Shown: one piece after another, positions 28,083 to 37,870 of the stretch
Layout of the letters: the number at the start of each line of letters is the position of its first letter
Position numbering within the stretch: position 1 is the first letter of the stretch
Assembly: GCF_029167105.1 (NCBI RefSeq)
Contig: NZ_JARFML010000025.1
Location: forward strand, 1-64,000
From: Bradyrhizobium yuanmingense
GTDB taxonomy: Bacteria > Pseudomonadota > Alphaproteobacteria > Rhizobiales > Xanthobacteraceae
Direction of reading: 5' to 3'
Length of the DNA: 64,000 nucleotides
Notes under the pieces: generated by a model
The model's database searches: none
Seen by the model: the letters and a program-made list of their open reading frames with translations, nothing else
Told to the model about the DNA's origin: nothing
Program-made: the position numbers and the translations under genes

Positions 28083-29558
28083 TCAAAACGGATACGGCGT
28101 CGCCTGAGGCTTCTCCGAGGTCCACGTCCACTGTGTGAACTCTTCCCAGATCGCCGGACCGCTGAGCCGGCTGCCATTGCCGGAACGGCCGCGCCCGCCG
28201 AACGGAGCGAAGGGCCCGCCGTTGACCGTCTGGTCGTTGATGTGGAGCTGGCCGACCTCAAGGCGATCGCCCACGGCGCGCGCCCGCGCGATCGAACCGG
28301 AAATCACGCCGGCCGCCAGGCCATAGTCGGAACGGTTGGCGAGCTCGACGGCTTCATCGTCGTTAGCGAAACTGACGAGGCAGGCAACGGGGCCAAAAAT
28401 CTCCTCCTCGAATGCGCGCATACCTGGCTTCACGCCGGCCAGCACGGTCGCTTGGTAATATCGCCCCTCGTGGCCGCCGCCGGCCATCAGCCGCGCGCCT
28501 TTCGCCACCGCATCATCGACGATTGCTTGGATCTTCGCGACTTGTGCGTCGCTGATGATGGGGCCAAGCGCAACTTGGCCGGACGACGGATCGCCGGCGG
28601 GCAGATGTCGGGCCTTCGCGGCGATCTTCATCGCCAGCGCATCGGCGATGTTTGCATGCGCGAGCACGAGGCCAGTCGACATGCAGATCTGTCCCTGATG
28701 CAGGAACGCACCCCAGGCGGCATTGGAGGCTGCGACGTCAACATCGGCATCATCGAGAACGATCAGCGAATTCTTGCCGCCGAGTTCGAGTTGCACCTTC
28801 TTGAGATGACGACCTGCAACCTCACCAACCTTGCTGCCGCCCTCGGCGGACCCTGTGAAGGAGATCATCGCGATGTTGGGATCGGCGCACATCGCCTCAC
28901 CTGCGGCCGCCCCGCCGGGCACTACCTGCAGCACTCCCTTGGGCAGGCCCGCATCCTCGAAGACGCGCGCGATGATGATACCGCCTGATACCGCAGTGCG
29001 GGGATCAGGCTTGTGGACGACAGCGTTACCCACCGCGAGCGCTGCGGCGATGGCCCGGATGGAGAGCACCAGCGGGAAGTTGAATGGCGAGATCACGCCA
29101 ACTACGCCATGAGGCACGCGCTTGGCCGTGTTGGATCGTCCATGCTCCACCGACGGCAGCAGGATGCCATTCGGCTCAACCGCAACCGCAGCCGCATGCC
29201 GCACGAACCCTGCACCGTGCTCGATCTCGATCGCAGCCTTGGGCTTGGTCGAACCGCTCTCGCGCATGATCCAGCCGATCAGCTCTTCGCCGTTCTGCTC
29301 GAGCAGATCGGCCGCTTTATTGAGGATTGCTGCGCGCTCCTGCGGCAGTCTCAAAGCCCATGCCAGCTGGGCCTGGCGCGCCTCGCGCGCGGCCTTCGCG
29401 ATGTCCTTGGGATCGGCGATGCCGACCGAACCCAGCACCGCGCGCGTCGCCAGGTCATTGATGTCCATGACGCCGCCGTCGGTGACGCTCCACTCGCCCA
29501 AGAACGCCTTGCCGCGCCAGCGGTCGATGGCAATGAAATCGCGCGCCTGCATATTCAT
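28083..29558 (-). CDS. Benzaldehyde-type NAD-dependent aldehyde dehydrogenase
   Basis: 491 residues from the ATG at 29558, preceded by GGGAGAAACTATCC; the open frame extends 63 codons upstream but that part crosses the leader region. All ALDH landmarks are present: the NAD-binding SPFNFPLVLS, the fold motif FTGSAEGGSKVG, the catalytic base in LELGGKNS, the catalytic Cys in GQICMSTG, and the late EEEIFGPVA. It most resembles benzaldehyde/vanillin-type dehydrogenases that turn aromatic aldehydes into acids. First gene of the operon transcribed divergently from the XylR-like activator, about 185 bases downstream of the -24/-12 promoter. The exact aldehyde is not determined by sequence. Confidence 0.88.
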   Translation of the reverse strand: MNMQARDFIAIDRWRGKAFLGEWSVTDGGVMDINDLATRAVLGSVGIADPKDIAKAAREARQAQLAWALRLPQERAAILNKAADLLEQNGEELIGWIMRESGSTKPKAAIEIEHGAGFVRHAAAVAVEPNGILLPSVEHGRSNTAKRVPHGVVGVISPFNFPLVLSIRAIAAALAVGNAVVHKPDPRTAVSGGIIIARVFEDAGLPKGVLQVVPGGAAAGEAMCADPNIAMISFTGSAEGGSKVGEVAGRHLKKVQLELGGKNSLIVLDDADVDVAASNAAWGAFLHQGQICMSTGLVLAHANIADALAMKIAAKARHLPAGDPSSGQVALGPIISDAQVAKIQAIVDDAVAKGARLMAGGGHEGRYYQATVLAGVKPGMRAFEEEIFGPVACLVSFANDDEAVELANRSDYGLAAGVISGSIARARAVGDRLEVGQLHINDQTVNGGPFAPFGGRGRSGNGSRLSGPAIWEEFTQWTWTSEKPQATPYPF

Positions 29559-29742
29559 GGATAGTTTCTCCCCCGCTTCGCGCGGAATAATTAATGGTGC
29601 GGCCGTTGCGACCGCGGCTTGCCGGGAGAAAGAGGTGCAAGGGCGGCCCCGCGCGCGGCGGCCTATGGCGCGCCGCACTGCTGGTAGGAGACCGTAAGCC
29701 GGTTCTCTTGCTTCGCTTCCTCCCGCGAACGGCTCAGCAATT

Positions 29743-29758
29743 AGCAAGGTCGGTGCCA
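29743..29758 (-). promoter_or_regulatory. Sigma-54 (-24/-12) promoter for the dehydrogenase operon
   Basis: On the minus strand the sequence is TGGCACCGACCTTGCT, matching the consensus TGGCAC-N5-TTGCA/T with exact GG-N10-GC spacing. It faces the aldehyde dehydrogenase gene, and the gene for a sigma-54 activator is divergent next to it, so this is very likely the controlled promoter. The untranslated leader would be about 170 bases. Confidence 0.8.
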
Positions 29759-29882
29759 GCCAACGCGGGTGACTCCAACCAAATAGCGAGTTCGTTTAAT
29801 TTCCCAGTCAGACCAGCTGGTTAGCTCTCTTACCGCTCCACACAATTCCTCTTGGCCAAGGGTCTTCCACCCTCGAAAATTA

Positions 29883-29922
29883 TGAAATAATGAAGGATCT
29901 CGTCGAGACATTCACTATTTCA
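29883..29922. promoter_or_regulatory. Inverted repeat, candidate upstream activating site for the XylR-like regulator
   Basis: Arms TGAAATAATGAA and TTCACTATTTCA (one mismatch to a perfect dyad) separated by 16 bases. It lies about 125-180 bases upstream of the -24/-12 promoter, the usual position for enhancers bound by sigma-54 activators, and just before the activator's own start codon at 29941. It could therefore serve both activation and autoregulation. Confidence 0.6.
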
Positions 29923-29940
29923 TGAACACAAAGGCGCCTC

Positions 29941-31734
29941 ATGAGGAGGGATGAAACCCGGATTTCTCTGGCGGAAGCATCCCGCCGCGCAGCGCGGATT
30001 CTCACTCGCGGCGCCAGCAGCGAGCTCGAGACCGGCGCTGCGCCGACGTTCGATGATCTCGCCGAGTCGCTTCATTTCGCGCTCGGCGACGGTCGCATCT
30101 GGCTCAACGATCAGCGCATGGTGCTGATGCAGTCACAGGTGCTCGGGCGCCTGCGCACCGAGATCATTGACGCCTTCGGGGTCGAGACCGCGAAGGCGCT
30201 GTTCATGCGCGTGGGTTACATGCAAGGCATGCGCGACGCCGAGTTGATTCAGAAGCGCTTTCCGAACGAGGACCTCACTCACGCGCTCGCGGCCGGGCCG
30301 CGCGTGCATACGCTGGAGGGCTTCGTCAAGGTGACGACGCGGCATTTTGAATTTGACAGCGACAAGTGCACATACTTCGGCGAATTCCTGTGGGAGGACT
30401 CCACGGAAGCCGCTGAGCACCTTGCGAGCTATGGCCTCGCCAGCGAACCGGTCTGCTGGCTTCAGATCGGTTACCCCTCCGGCTACACCACCAAGCTGTG
30501 CGGCTGGCCCGTCATCTTCCGCGAGGTCGAATGCGTCGGCATGGGCGCGCCACGTTGCGTCGTGGTCGGCCAGCACGCCGAGGCATGGGGCGACGACGCG
30601 CCGGAGCGCAACTATTTCGGCTTGGAATGGAAGAGCCGCTCGATGCACGCGATCGGAAAGGTCCCCGTCGCAGCAGACCAAAGCCCCGCCGCCGCACGCG
30701 ATGACAGCACAGTCGCGGTCGGCGTCTCGGCGGCGTTCGTCCGCACCCGCCGTCAGCTCGAACGCGTCGCCACGACCGACGCCACCGTGCTCTTTGTTGG
30801 AGAATCGGGGGTCGGCAAGGAGCTGTTCTCCAGTCAGTTGCACGCCATGAGCCGGCGCAGCAGCGGTCCGTTCGTAGCGATCAACTGCGCGGCTATCCCG
30901 GAGCAGCTCGTCGAGTCAGAATTATTCGGCGTGGAGAAAGGCGCCTATACCGGAGCCATCGCCTCGCGCGCCGGCTATTTCGAACGCGCCTCTGGGGGCA
31001 CGTTGTTTCTCGACGAGATCGCGTCGCTGACCTATTCGGCCCAGGGCAAGCTGCTGCGGGCGCTGCAGGAGCGCAAGATCGAACGAGTCGGCGGCACGAA
31101 GACTATCTCGCTCGACGTTCGTGTGGTGGCGGCATCCAACGTCGATCTGACCGCCGAGGTCGCGGCCGGCCGCTTCCGGCAGGATCTATATTTCCGGCTA
31201 TGCGTGTTTCCGATTGCGATTCCGCCGCTGAGGGAGCGGCGCGACGACATCCCACTGTTGATGGCGCATTTTCTCGGTATTTATTGCACGCGCCACGGCC
31301 GGCAGCTTATCGGCTTCAGCCGTCGCGCCACTGAGGCGCTACTCAAATACGACTATCCGGGCAACATCCGCGAACTGCAGAACCTGGTTGAGCGCGGCGT
31401 CGTCTATGCCGACGACGGCAGCACCATAGACATCGGTCATCTGTTCAGCGCATCGGAGCTGCTGCCGCCATTCGCAATCCAGCTCACAAGTGAGGGACGA
31501 CTGGGACGCACGCCGTTATTTGGAGTGGATCCACCTTCAGCCCAAGGCAACAACACCGTTTCGGTCAACGGAGGCGGATCGTTGCCGGACGGCTCGTTTG
31601 CAGAAATGGAGGCCGCCGCCTATCGCTCCGCGCTGGTCCAAGCAGACGGTAACGTATCGGCAGCCGCGCGCCTTTTGAAGATCAGCAGACCAAAACTCGA
31701 CTATAGACTTCGCCGTCTTGGCATAAAGCCATAG
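29941..31734 (+). CDS. XylR/DmpR-type sigma-54 activator (V4R sensor, AAA+, Fis HTH)
   Basis: 597 residues. An N-terminal XylR_N region (about 40-150) and a V4R domain (about 150-215; C172, C187, C198, C206 and Y-P-S-G-Y-T) form the small-molecule sensor of XylR/DmpR proteins, which bind aromatic effectors directly. The AAA+ part has Walker A GESGVGKE at 287-294, the sigma-54 contact loop GAYTGA at 334-339, and a Walker B GGTLFLDEI. A Fis-type helix-turn-helix ends the protein (VSAAARLLKISRPKLDYRLR). AAGG seven bases before ATG is a fair ribosome site. It is divergent from the esterase/alcohol/aldehyde dehydrogenase operon and most likely activates it in response to an aromatic compound. Confidence 0.9.
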   Translation: MRRDETRISLAEASRRAARILTRGASSELETGAAPTFDDLAESLHFALGDGRIWLNDQRMVLMQSQVLGRLRTEIIDAFGVETAKALFMRVGYMQGMRDAELIQKRFPNEDLTHALAAGPRVHTLEGFVKVTTRHFEFDSDKCTYFGEFLWEDSTEAAEHLASYGLASEPVCWLQIGYPSGYTTKLCGWPVIFREVECVGMGAPRCVVVGQHAEAWGDDAPERNYFGLEWKSRSMHAIGKVPVAADQSPAAARDDSTVAVGVSAAFVRTRRQLERVATTDATVLFVGESGVGKELFSSQLHAMSRRSSGPFVAINCAAIPEQLVESELFGVEKGAYTGAIASRAGYFERASGGTLFLDEIASLTYSAQGKLLRALQERKIERVGGTKTISLDVRVVAASNVDLTAEVAAGRFRQDLYFRLCVFPIAIPPLRERRDDIPLLMAHFLGIYCTRHGRQLIGFSRRATEALLKYDYPGNIRELQNLVERGVVYADDGSTIDIGHLFSASELLPPFAIQLTSEGRLGRTPLFGVDPPSAQGNNTVSVNGGGSLPDGSFAEMEAAAYRSALVQADGNVSAAARLLKISRPKLDYRLRRLGIKP

Positions 31735-32230
31735 CGATCCATTCTTCCACTCACATCAGTGGAACGCGCTTTTTACTTGGTATCGAACTGTGGTGTTCCT
31801 GTTTTGCGAAGCCGATCCCATTGAAGAACCTGGCTGTCCGCAATGATAATCCAGGAACTTTCAAAGGAGGCACATTAGCCTTGCTCCTCTCCTTTTCACT
31901 ACAGGCGATAGGCCATGATCGGCCTCTCCAAGAGCCAGGGCATCACGACCGCGCGATGAGTTTCGAAGACAAGCTGAAGTCTCGAGCGACTACTCGAAGC
32001 GCGAGGCTAACCGTGGATTAACAGCTACCTACGTGAAGGTACGCCAGAATGGGCTTTTCACGGATTCGGTCATCATCGCCGTCAGTTACCGCGACATAAA
32101 TGTTGAGCGCGGCTCGTCGGCCGGAAAAGTACCGCGAGCTTTATGACTTTTACGAACCGAGCCGTGTAGCGTCTCGACCTCCTTTTTGGGCGCATGCTCG
32201 GCCCGAAAGGTACCCGAGATCGACGAGCTT
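31735..32230. other. Gap with no supported gene
   Basis: About 495 bases between the activator and the end of the methyltransferase gene. A 66-codon plus-strand frame (31821-32021) has no recognisable features or strong start. Confidence 0.4.
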
Positions 32231-32920
32231 TCATCGAGCCGTGAGTTCCCAAATGATCCGGACGTGCCCATCTGGAATCGAGGGTCGGAAAATATGCATA
32301 TCTCTGACGCGCAGCTCACTCTCATCAATCAAATTCAGGACTCGGCCGACATCTCCCTGATCAGAGAAAAGCACATACATCACGCCGTTATCATTTAGGT
32401 GGAGGTGCGCACCCTTCAGCGCCGAGGCCATGACATTGTGCTCTTCATCGAAGCAAGAGCGCTCCAGGTCATCTTTCGCTTTACGATTCCAATAGGGGGC
32501 GGCAAAGAGAATGATGTCGAATTTTTCTCCAGACTGCAGCCCAGAATAGGTGTCGCTATAGCGCACCTCGGCTTTGTCCGAGTAGCCTAATCGCTCGATG
32601 TTTATCTTCGTCGTGAGAACGGCTTGCGGATTTATGTCGAGAGCCACGAGACAGCCTGCGCCGGCACGGAGGGCTGCAAGCCCCAGCACACCTGATCCGC
32701 ATCCCAGATCGAGGACTGTCGCACCAGGTTCGATGTGCCACTTCGACATCAAGGCGTCCGGACCGTGACTTAGGCGCGGTGACAGAACGCCAGGCAGGAC
32801 GTGTAAGGGCAGGCCGCTTACTTCCACGTCGTGCGGGCGCTCGCATAATCGCAGTTCAGCTAGCATTGCATCTACGTCCGTCGTTTGGCGCCGTACAGAT
32901 ACGGCGATCGGGGCATTCAT
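32231..32920 (-). CDS. Class I SAM methyltransferase, PrmC/small-domain type
   Basis: 229 residues; GGAGAG six bases before ATG. Motif I VLDLGCGSGVLG (70-80) and the acidic residue of LVALDINPQA (95) bind SAM. The layout (leading helical region, then the MTS-like Rossmann fold) is that of PrmC/HemK and related N-methyltransferases. Their catalytic N-P-P-Y/F is replaced by AAPYW at 140-144, so the target atom probably differs from a glutamine amide. It is followed 465 bases upstream by NodU on the same strand; the spacing argues against a tight operon. The substrate is unknown. Confidence 0.75.
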   Translation of the reverse strand: MNAPIAVSVRRQTTDVDAMLAELRLCERPHDVEVSGLPLHVLPGVLSPRLSHGPDALMSKWHIEPGATVLDLGCGSGVLGLAALRAGAGCLVALDINPQAVLTTKINIERLGYSDKAEVRYSDTYSGLQSGEKFDIILFAAPYWNRKAKDDLERSCFDEEHNVMASALKGAHLHLNDNGVMYVLFSDQGDVGRVLNLIDESELRVRDMHIFRPSIPDGHVRIIWELTAR

Positions 32921-33386
32921 CTAACTCTCCATCTCTTGGCGAAAACAACATCGCGAGTCGTCGGACCCGATCCGGCTATCAGTCCGGTCTGGGCGAACTG
33001 CTACAGCGGCCCGCAGGCAAGCTGGGAAACCGGATAGGCGGACTCATGGTGCTCTCCCTCAACCGACTGGCAACGATAGCGCGGCTGTTCCCGAGCCTGT
33101 TCTCTCGCACATGGACACACGGCTTTAGCGAGCATCTGTCTTACACGTCTGAATGCACTGCCATACTCGGTGTTACTACCTCCCAATAGCAATGACCGTG
33201 CCAAGAACGCCAAGCGCAGCAAGCTCATGATGACGCTTTGCGGCATGCCGGCACTGGCTCGCCGGGCACCGTGATTTGCCTGGTCCAGTGGTAGCTATGC
33301 CGAGGGCCATACATGGAATCGTCTTCTTGCCCGCACGACACAGCCCGAAGTCCTCTCCCGGCGTAAGGTTGGCCGACGTCCGGTGG
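32921..33386. other. Gap with no supported gene
   Basis: About 465 bases between the methyltransferase start and the NodU stop, both minus strand. Nothing recognisable on either strand. Confidence 0.4.
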
Positions 33387-35135
33387 TCAAAGGCTCGGCG
33401 TCATATCTCTCCCCAGCAAGATGGATTTTACCGTAGACATGCGCTCATTCTTAGCGGGAAGATGCGGTTGGACCGCCAATTGTTCACTAAGTTTCGTCCA
33501 CAGCATGCCATCGCACCACACATGCTCAACGCCTCCCCACTGGCAAGCCGCTGCGACATTCGGGAAGAACCCACGCCCGCGGTGGTTAGCACTCGTGTTG
33601 CAAAGCAGTGGAATACCGGTCAGTTTTTCATATTCGACGAGAAGCTTGGCGACTTTGTGCTGAGACGTTCTGGAAATGGTCTGCAATCGCGCCGTTCCGT
33701 CCAGATGTACAACGGCGGGTACCTTGTCCCGCCACTCTGGTCGTGTCTGATGATCGAAGAGCATGTAAGGATCCGGCGTTCCAGGACTGAAAATGTCCGG
33801 GGCACGATCTTCCAAGCATATCGGAGCCACCGGCCGGAAGTGTTCGCGAAGTTTGATGTCGTTGAGATGATCCTTCATTCGCGGCGACGTCGCGGCTGCG
33901 AGAATGCTTCTGCTGCCCAGTGCTCGAGGCCCAAGCTCGGCGCGGTCGGCAAGGAAAATCACCGGCTTGTTGCTGGCGAGAATGGCCGCAAGTTCACTCA
34001 TGCTACACGGCGCTGCGTCCCATTCGGGCGGCACGTCGCTCGGCTTCAGGGCTGGACCACTATAGACTGACCATCGTAGCGGCACGAAGCCTTTGTCCGC
34101 CGCCATAGCGCAGCAAGCGGCACCGATTGCTGATCCACTGTCATTCGGAAAGGGCGGCACCCAGACAGCATCGAAGAGACCGGCAGCACGTAGTGCACTG
34201 TTCCATTTGATATTGAGCGCGCAGCCGCCCGTTATACACAAGTTGCGTGCCGGCAAATGCGAATGCCGCTGCAAAGCAAGCGCCATTTCGCGCACGAGCA
34301 GACGTTCATGGAAAGAATGAAATGATGCAAGCACATCTTCGCAAGCCTTGGACTTCAACCGCAGCGCGCTGGCATCGACGTAATCATGCACAGCTTCAAG
34401 CGCAGACTCCGGAGTGTCGGGACGGGTAAGCGCCGTATTGGTCCCAAAGTGTTCATCGTAGAGTTCCTGAAACACCGTGACTATGTTTTCATCAACCGAG
34501 CCTAGCGCGATGTAGGCCATCAACTTGCCGGCAACGCCGAGGTCCCAATTGGTGCGGCTCGCCTGCTTATATGGTCCGAAGTGATAGCCCGCGGCAGCAT
34601 AGGCGTGCCCAATCATTGGGAACAGGCATTCGACGAACCGGGCTCCGCGGCGTTCTACATAATAAAGACGTGGAAAGGTGCCACCGTCCCACACAAGACA
34701 GAACGCAGGTTGCCCGGCTTCCGCAAAGGGGCTGGTGCAGTATGCGGCGGCCACATGGCCCGTGACGTGCGGATAGCTTTTGTATGGGAAGGACCTGCCG
34801 TCCAGCATCAGGCCAGTGCCGTCACGCGACGTTAGCAGGCCATCGGCGCGACTTTCAATATACGGCGCACCTTTGAGACTGAGTGGCGTCGCCCCACTGA
34901 GGACCTGCAACTGCGACTCTCCCTCTCCCCACCAGCCGTCAAGGACGAAGTGATCAACATCCGACACATCCAGCCCCTGCTCCGCCAAGGCCACGACAAC
35001 TGCATCGAGATTGTCGATGGCTTGATATCGCGGATTGTTGTTTCGCTTCTCCTGCTCGACACAAAAGACAAGCCGTCCGTCCTCGATAAGAGCGATTGAT
35101 CCGTCATGCGTCAGCTTGATACCGCAGATGCGCAT
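33387..35135 (-). CDS. nodU: NodU-family carbamoyltransferase (Nod factor modification)
   Basis: 582 residues; GGAG six bases before ATG. Carbamoyltransferase of the NodU/CmcH/TobZ family, which transfers a carbamoyl group from carbamoyl phosphate via an adenylate. Characteristic stretches are MRICGIKLTHDGSIALIEDG and VEQEKRNNNPRYQ at the start, FCLVWDGGTFPRLYYV, ITGGCALNIKWNSALR and FPNDSGSAIGAAC in the Kae1-like domain, then ELGPRALGSRSILA, EHFRPVAPICLE and LLCNTSANHRGRGFFP in the YrdC-like part. NodU puts 6-O-carbamoyl on the non-reducing end of rhizobial lipochito-oligosaccharides; NolO, a close relative, uses other hydroxyls, so the site is uncertain. It lies outside a nodABC operon and about 3 kb from a peptide-modification cluster. 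Confidence 0.82.
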   Translation of the reverse strand: MRICGIKLTHDGSIALIEDGRLVFCVEQEKRNNNPRYQAIDNLDAVVVALAEQGLDVSDVDHFVLDGWWGEGESQLQVLSGATPLSLKGAPYIESRADGLLTSRDGTGLMLDGRSFPYKSYPHVTGHVAAAYCTSPFAEAGQPAFCLVWDGGTFPRLYYVERRGARFVECLFPMIGHAYAAAGYHFGPYKQASRTNWDLGVAGKLMAYIALGSVDENIVTVFQELYDEHFGTNTALTRPDTPESALEAVHDYVDASALRLKSKACEDVLASFHSFHERLLVREMALALQRHSHLPARNLCITGGCALNIKWNSALRAAGLFDAVWVPPFPNDSGSAIGAACCAMAADKGFVPLRWSVYSGPALKPSDVPPEWDAAPCSMSELAAILASNKPVIFLADRAELGPRALGSRSILAAATSPRMKDHLNDIKLREHFRPVAPICLEDRAPDIFSPGTPDPYMLFDHQTRPEWRDKVPAVVHLDGTARLQTISRTSQHKVAKLLVEYEKLTGIPLLCNTSANHRGRGFFPNVAAACQWGGVEHVWCDGMLWTKLSEQLAVQPHLPAKNERMSTVKSILLGRDMTPSL

Positions 35136-36421
35136 AGTGTCTCCATGTTTGGACCCTAACGATTCGATTGATTTGAAGATCGACTTTGATGCTGAAAGCG
35201 GGCGAGCAAGCAGACGCGCTCGACACGATCAAGCCTTCGTTTAGCGCTTTGCTGAACCGCCTCTACACCAGCGGTGTCACGCCAAGTCTCCCGCGGAAGC
35301 CATTACGCGCCGACCGTGTAACGGATGGCCACCCGGCGTGATCGCTCGCCCTAGTTTTTGGGTGACCAGTACGCATCTGAGCCATGTCAACCAGGTAAGA
35401 GAGGCCTTCGGCCATCGCGTTCGCCCCCCCTGCCTGGTCGCGGTCGGATTTCGGATCCCGACTTATCTTTACCTCACATCCTCGGTGGCAGCCTTGTGAT
35501 AGCCGACCGGCGACGTCATCGTCGCTTGGCTGATTAAAACTCAAAGGCCGTGTCCCATTCTGTCGTCCTCGCCGGTAGCAGCTGCACGATTTGGGCCAGT
35601 GCGAGCTAGAGGAATATCTCGGGATTTTTGGCCGAATGTCGCGTGTGCAGACATGCTGGCGATTCGCTGACATTTGGCACGTTTGGTTTCGGACAGAAGT
35701 TCAGACTGCGCTTGCCTGATCATGTTGAGCTCCCGAAAGCTGCCCAGCGGGCGAGGCCCGGCGTATGGACCGGCTTCTGGTAATGCCTCGCTCGGTGCCG
35801 ACCGCGAGTTGTTGCAAGATGTGCTGTGCTGATGGGCTAGTCGGCCGCCGATAACGGCCTGCTTTTGCGGTATGGCCTGATGAACAGTCCCCTGTGCGCC
35901 AGCGCCGTGTCACGGCACGCAGACGTTGGGAGCTATTGAGCGACGGCGATCCCTGTCGCAGCTTGAAATTGGGGATCAAACCTTTTTTGAAGCGACCACT
36001 GCTGCCCCTCCACCGATCTCAGACCACTCTTGTGGGGACAGACTCCCTGCGCAGACGAGTCCCCTCTTACCGCCCTGACCGCCGTTAGGGCTTTGCCAGT
36101 GGACTCCTCAACATCGGCCGGTTGCGATCCGGCCGGGCAAGATTGGAGCACCGATAACGTCGGCCGGACGCTTTTCGCTGTTTTGCCCTCTTGGGATTCA
36201 ATCCTTCATCATCCCTATGTCGGATCGCAGACTTTCCCTTAACCCATCGCGAATATCGTCCTCAAGCTCGCCGACCGTTTCTTGATCTCAGGAGCGCAAA
36301 GCCCTGACCAGAGGCATCAACCACGCAAGGTCCAAAACTGCTCAATATGGCAGTCAAATCTCTCGTCATCTGCAAGCGGCTCATGCTGGACGTTCTTGGA
36401 CGCTTACTCTTCGTGCAACGG
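35136..36421. other. 1.3 kb eroded region upstream of NodU
   Basis: No supported gene. Minus-strand frames of 60-136 codons have low-complexity, Arg/Ser-rich translations typical of non-coding GC-rich DNA. I looked for a nod box in front of NodU; see the rejected list. Confidence 0.4.
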
Positions 36422-36530
36422 TTAGCGCTGCGCGAGATTGGCGACCATCGCCTGCTCCCGCAGTGCTTCCAGCGCGATCTGCGCCGTTAGGGCCGATTCG
36501 AACTTCCGTCTCGTCCTCTCGCGTCGTTCC
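36422..36530 (-). pseudogene. IS3-family OrfA fragment
   Basis: The end of a minus-strand frame reads TRRKFESALTAQIALEALRE and continues MVANLAQR before a stop. This is the start of the helix-turn-helix domain of IS3-group OrfA proteins, which continue with a Y-x-V-H-P-N-Q-I segment that is missing here. A scrap of an old insertion; no ends seen. Confidence 0.5.
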
Positions 36531-37306
36531 TCGCTCCGGCTGTTGCGACGGAACGGCACGAAATTCCTAGTCAACTGGTCCGAAATCCGGGGCTGCTTGA
36601 CCGGGCACTCGCGGGTGCAATGGCCCACCACCGCCAATGATACGGAAGCCGGCGACCCTGACGGCCAGATCGCTGGACGCCCATCGGCACCGTTTCGGTG
36701 CCCCCCGGTAATCCCTCGCTTGCGATCCGACAGCCAATTAAGATCAGCCTGACCGCCCTAGGCTCGTGCCGCACCGCATCCACCAGCATTGCCGCGTCCT
36801 GTGCGAGAACATCGAGATCGATTCTATAGTTCTCGGCAGTTTTCGAAGCGTTGTCGATATTCCGGATCTGACTTGCAAAGCTGGCAGGCGCTTTGACTAA
36901 GAATTTCCGCGTGATGAGGCCTGTTGCAATGAAATTCGTCGCGAAAGGCATGAAGTTCAGCTGATATATGCAGGCGAGGATTGTACACTTGCCACCCATC
37001 ATCCAGGTGATGAATTCGATCTTTCACCTGTGAATCAATTACAATCGAATGTCGCCGAATAACGTGCAGATCGAACGAGCGAACGCAGCACGATCCGACG
37101 GTGCACCGGGTGTTCGACTGCACGCGAACGCGATCCGAAACTGACTTGAACGACCCGGACTTCACGCACGGTAAGTTAACGCACATTTTGGCGAGCACGA
37201 TTTGATTATTTCAAATGCGCAAAGGTGAAGAGGAAACCGGGGTAATCCAACGTAGTCTACATTTTTCTCGACCGAACTGCGCATCACGAGTGGGGAACGG
37301 CGCAGA
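36531..37306. other. Gap with no supported gene
   Basis: About 775 bases before the LuxR-type regulator. A minus-strand frame at 36571-37002 contains a protein-like stretch (IDLDVLAQDAAMLVDAVRHE), possibly a decayed gene that I cannot name. Nothing else seen. Confidence 0.35.
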
Positions 37307-37870
37307 ATGATTGGTGCGCTTGGATTGCTGAATCGGCCCGCGATTGTAATCGATCATCACGGCATGGTGCTCGACGTCAATGAAGACGCTTTGAAGCTTT
37401 TCGATGATGACCTCTGGATCAAAGGAAAACGTCTGTTCGCGGCCGACCCACAATCGCGAATGAAACTGGAGCGACTGGTCAACCATATCCGTCTCGCATT
37501 GAGTAAGCCGGGTCGTACAAGCCTTCAAACCGTGATTACCAAGCGCCAGGGCCTTCCGGTCGTCGTTGACGCCTTTGTGCCAGGGTTGGAAGACGAGAAC
37601 CTGTTGCCGGATGTGGGCGCTCTTCTTCTCCTCACCGACCTGAACGAAAACCATCAGGTGTCGCAGAGCTCAGTGATGGAGATTTTCGGAACGACACCAG
37701 CTCAGGCTCGTCTCGCATCGCTGCTGGTCGAGGGAAAAACGCTGGAGGAGATTGCTTGTGATATGAGGATTTCGCCGGGGACAGCCCGCAATCATCTCAA
37801 GGCTGTTTTCCTGCGAACCGGGACAAGGCGGCAAGCCGAGTTGGTATCTCTGTTGTCGCGCCTGCGATAA
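37307..37870 (+). CDS. LuxR-type transcriptional regulator with PAS-like sensor
   Basis: 187 residues. The N-terminal 110 residues form a PAS-like module (PAIVIDHHGMVLDVNEDALK, LPVVVDAFVPGLEDEN), and the C-terminus is a LuxR/GerE helix-turn-helix: TPAQARLASLLVEGKTLEEI then ISPGTARNHLKAVFLRTGTR. Proteins of this small type sense a ligand or redox state and bind DNA. It is convergent with the peptide-modification operon that ends 362 bases away, and is the nearest regulator to it; a role in controlling that operon is a guess. No strong Shine-Dalgarno sequence precedes the ATG. Confidence 0.75.
   Translation: MIGALGLLNRPAIVIDHHGMVLDVNEDALKLFDDDLWIKGKRLFAADPQSRMKLERLVNHIRLALSKPGRTSLQTVITKRQGLPVVVDAFVPGLEDENLLPDVGALLLLTDLNENHQVSQSSVMEIFGTTPAQARLASLLVEGKTLEEIACDMRISPGTARNHLKAVFLRTGTRRQAELVSLLSRLR

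Noticed and set aside
35136..35200. Possible nod box upstream of NodU
   Set aside because: The minus strand has GATC...AATCAATCGAATC, loosely like the 3' half of a nod box, but the conserved ATC-N9-GAT pairs are not in register and the stretch abuts the start codon, where no leader would remain.
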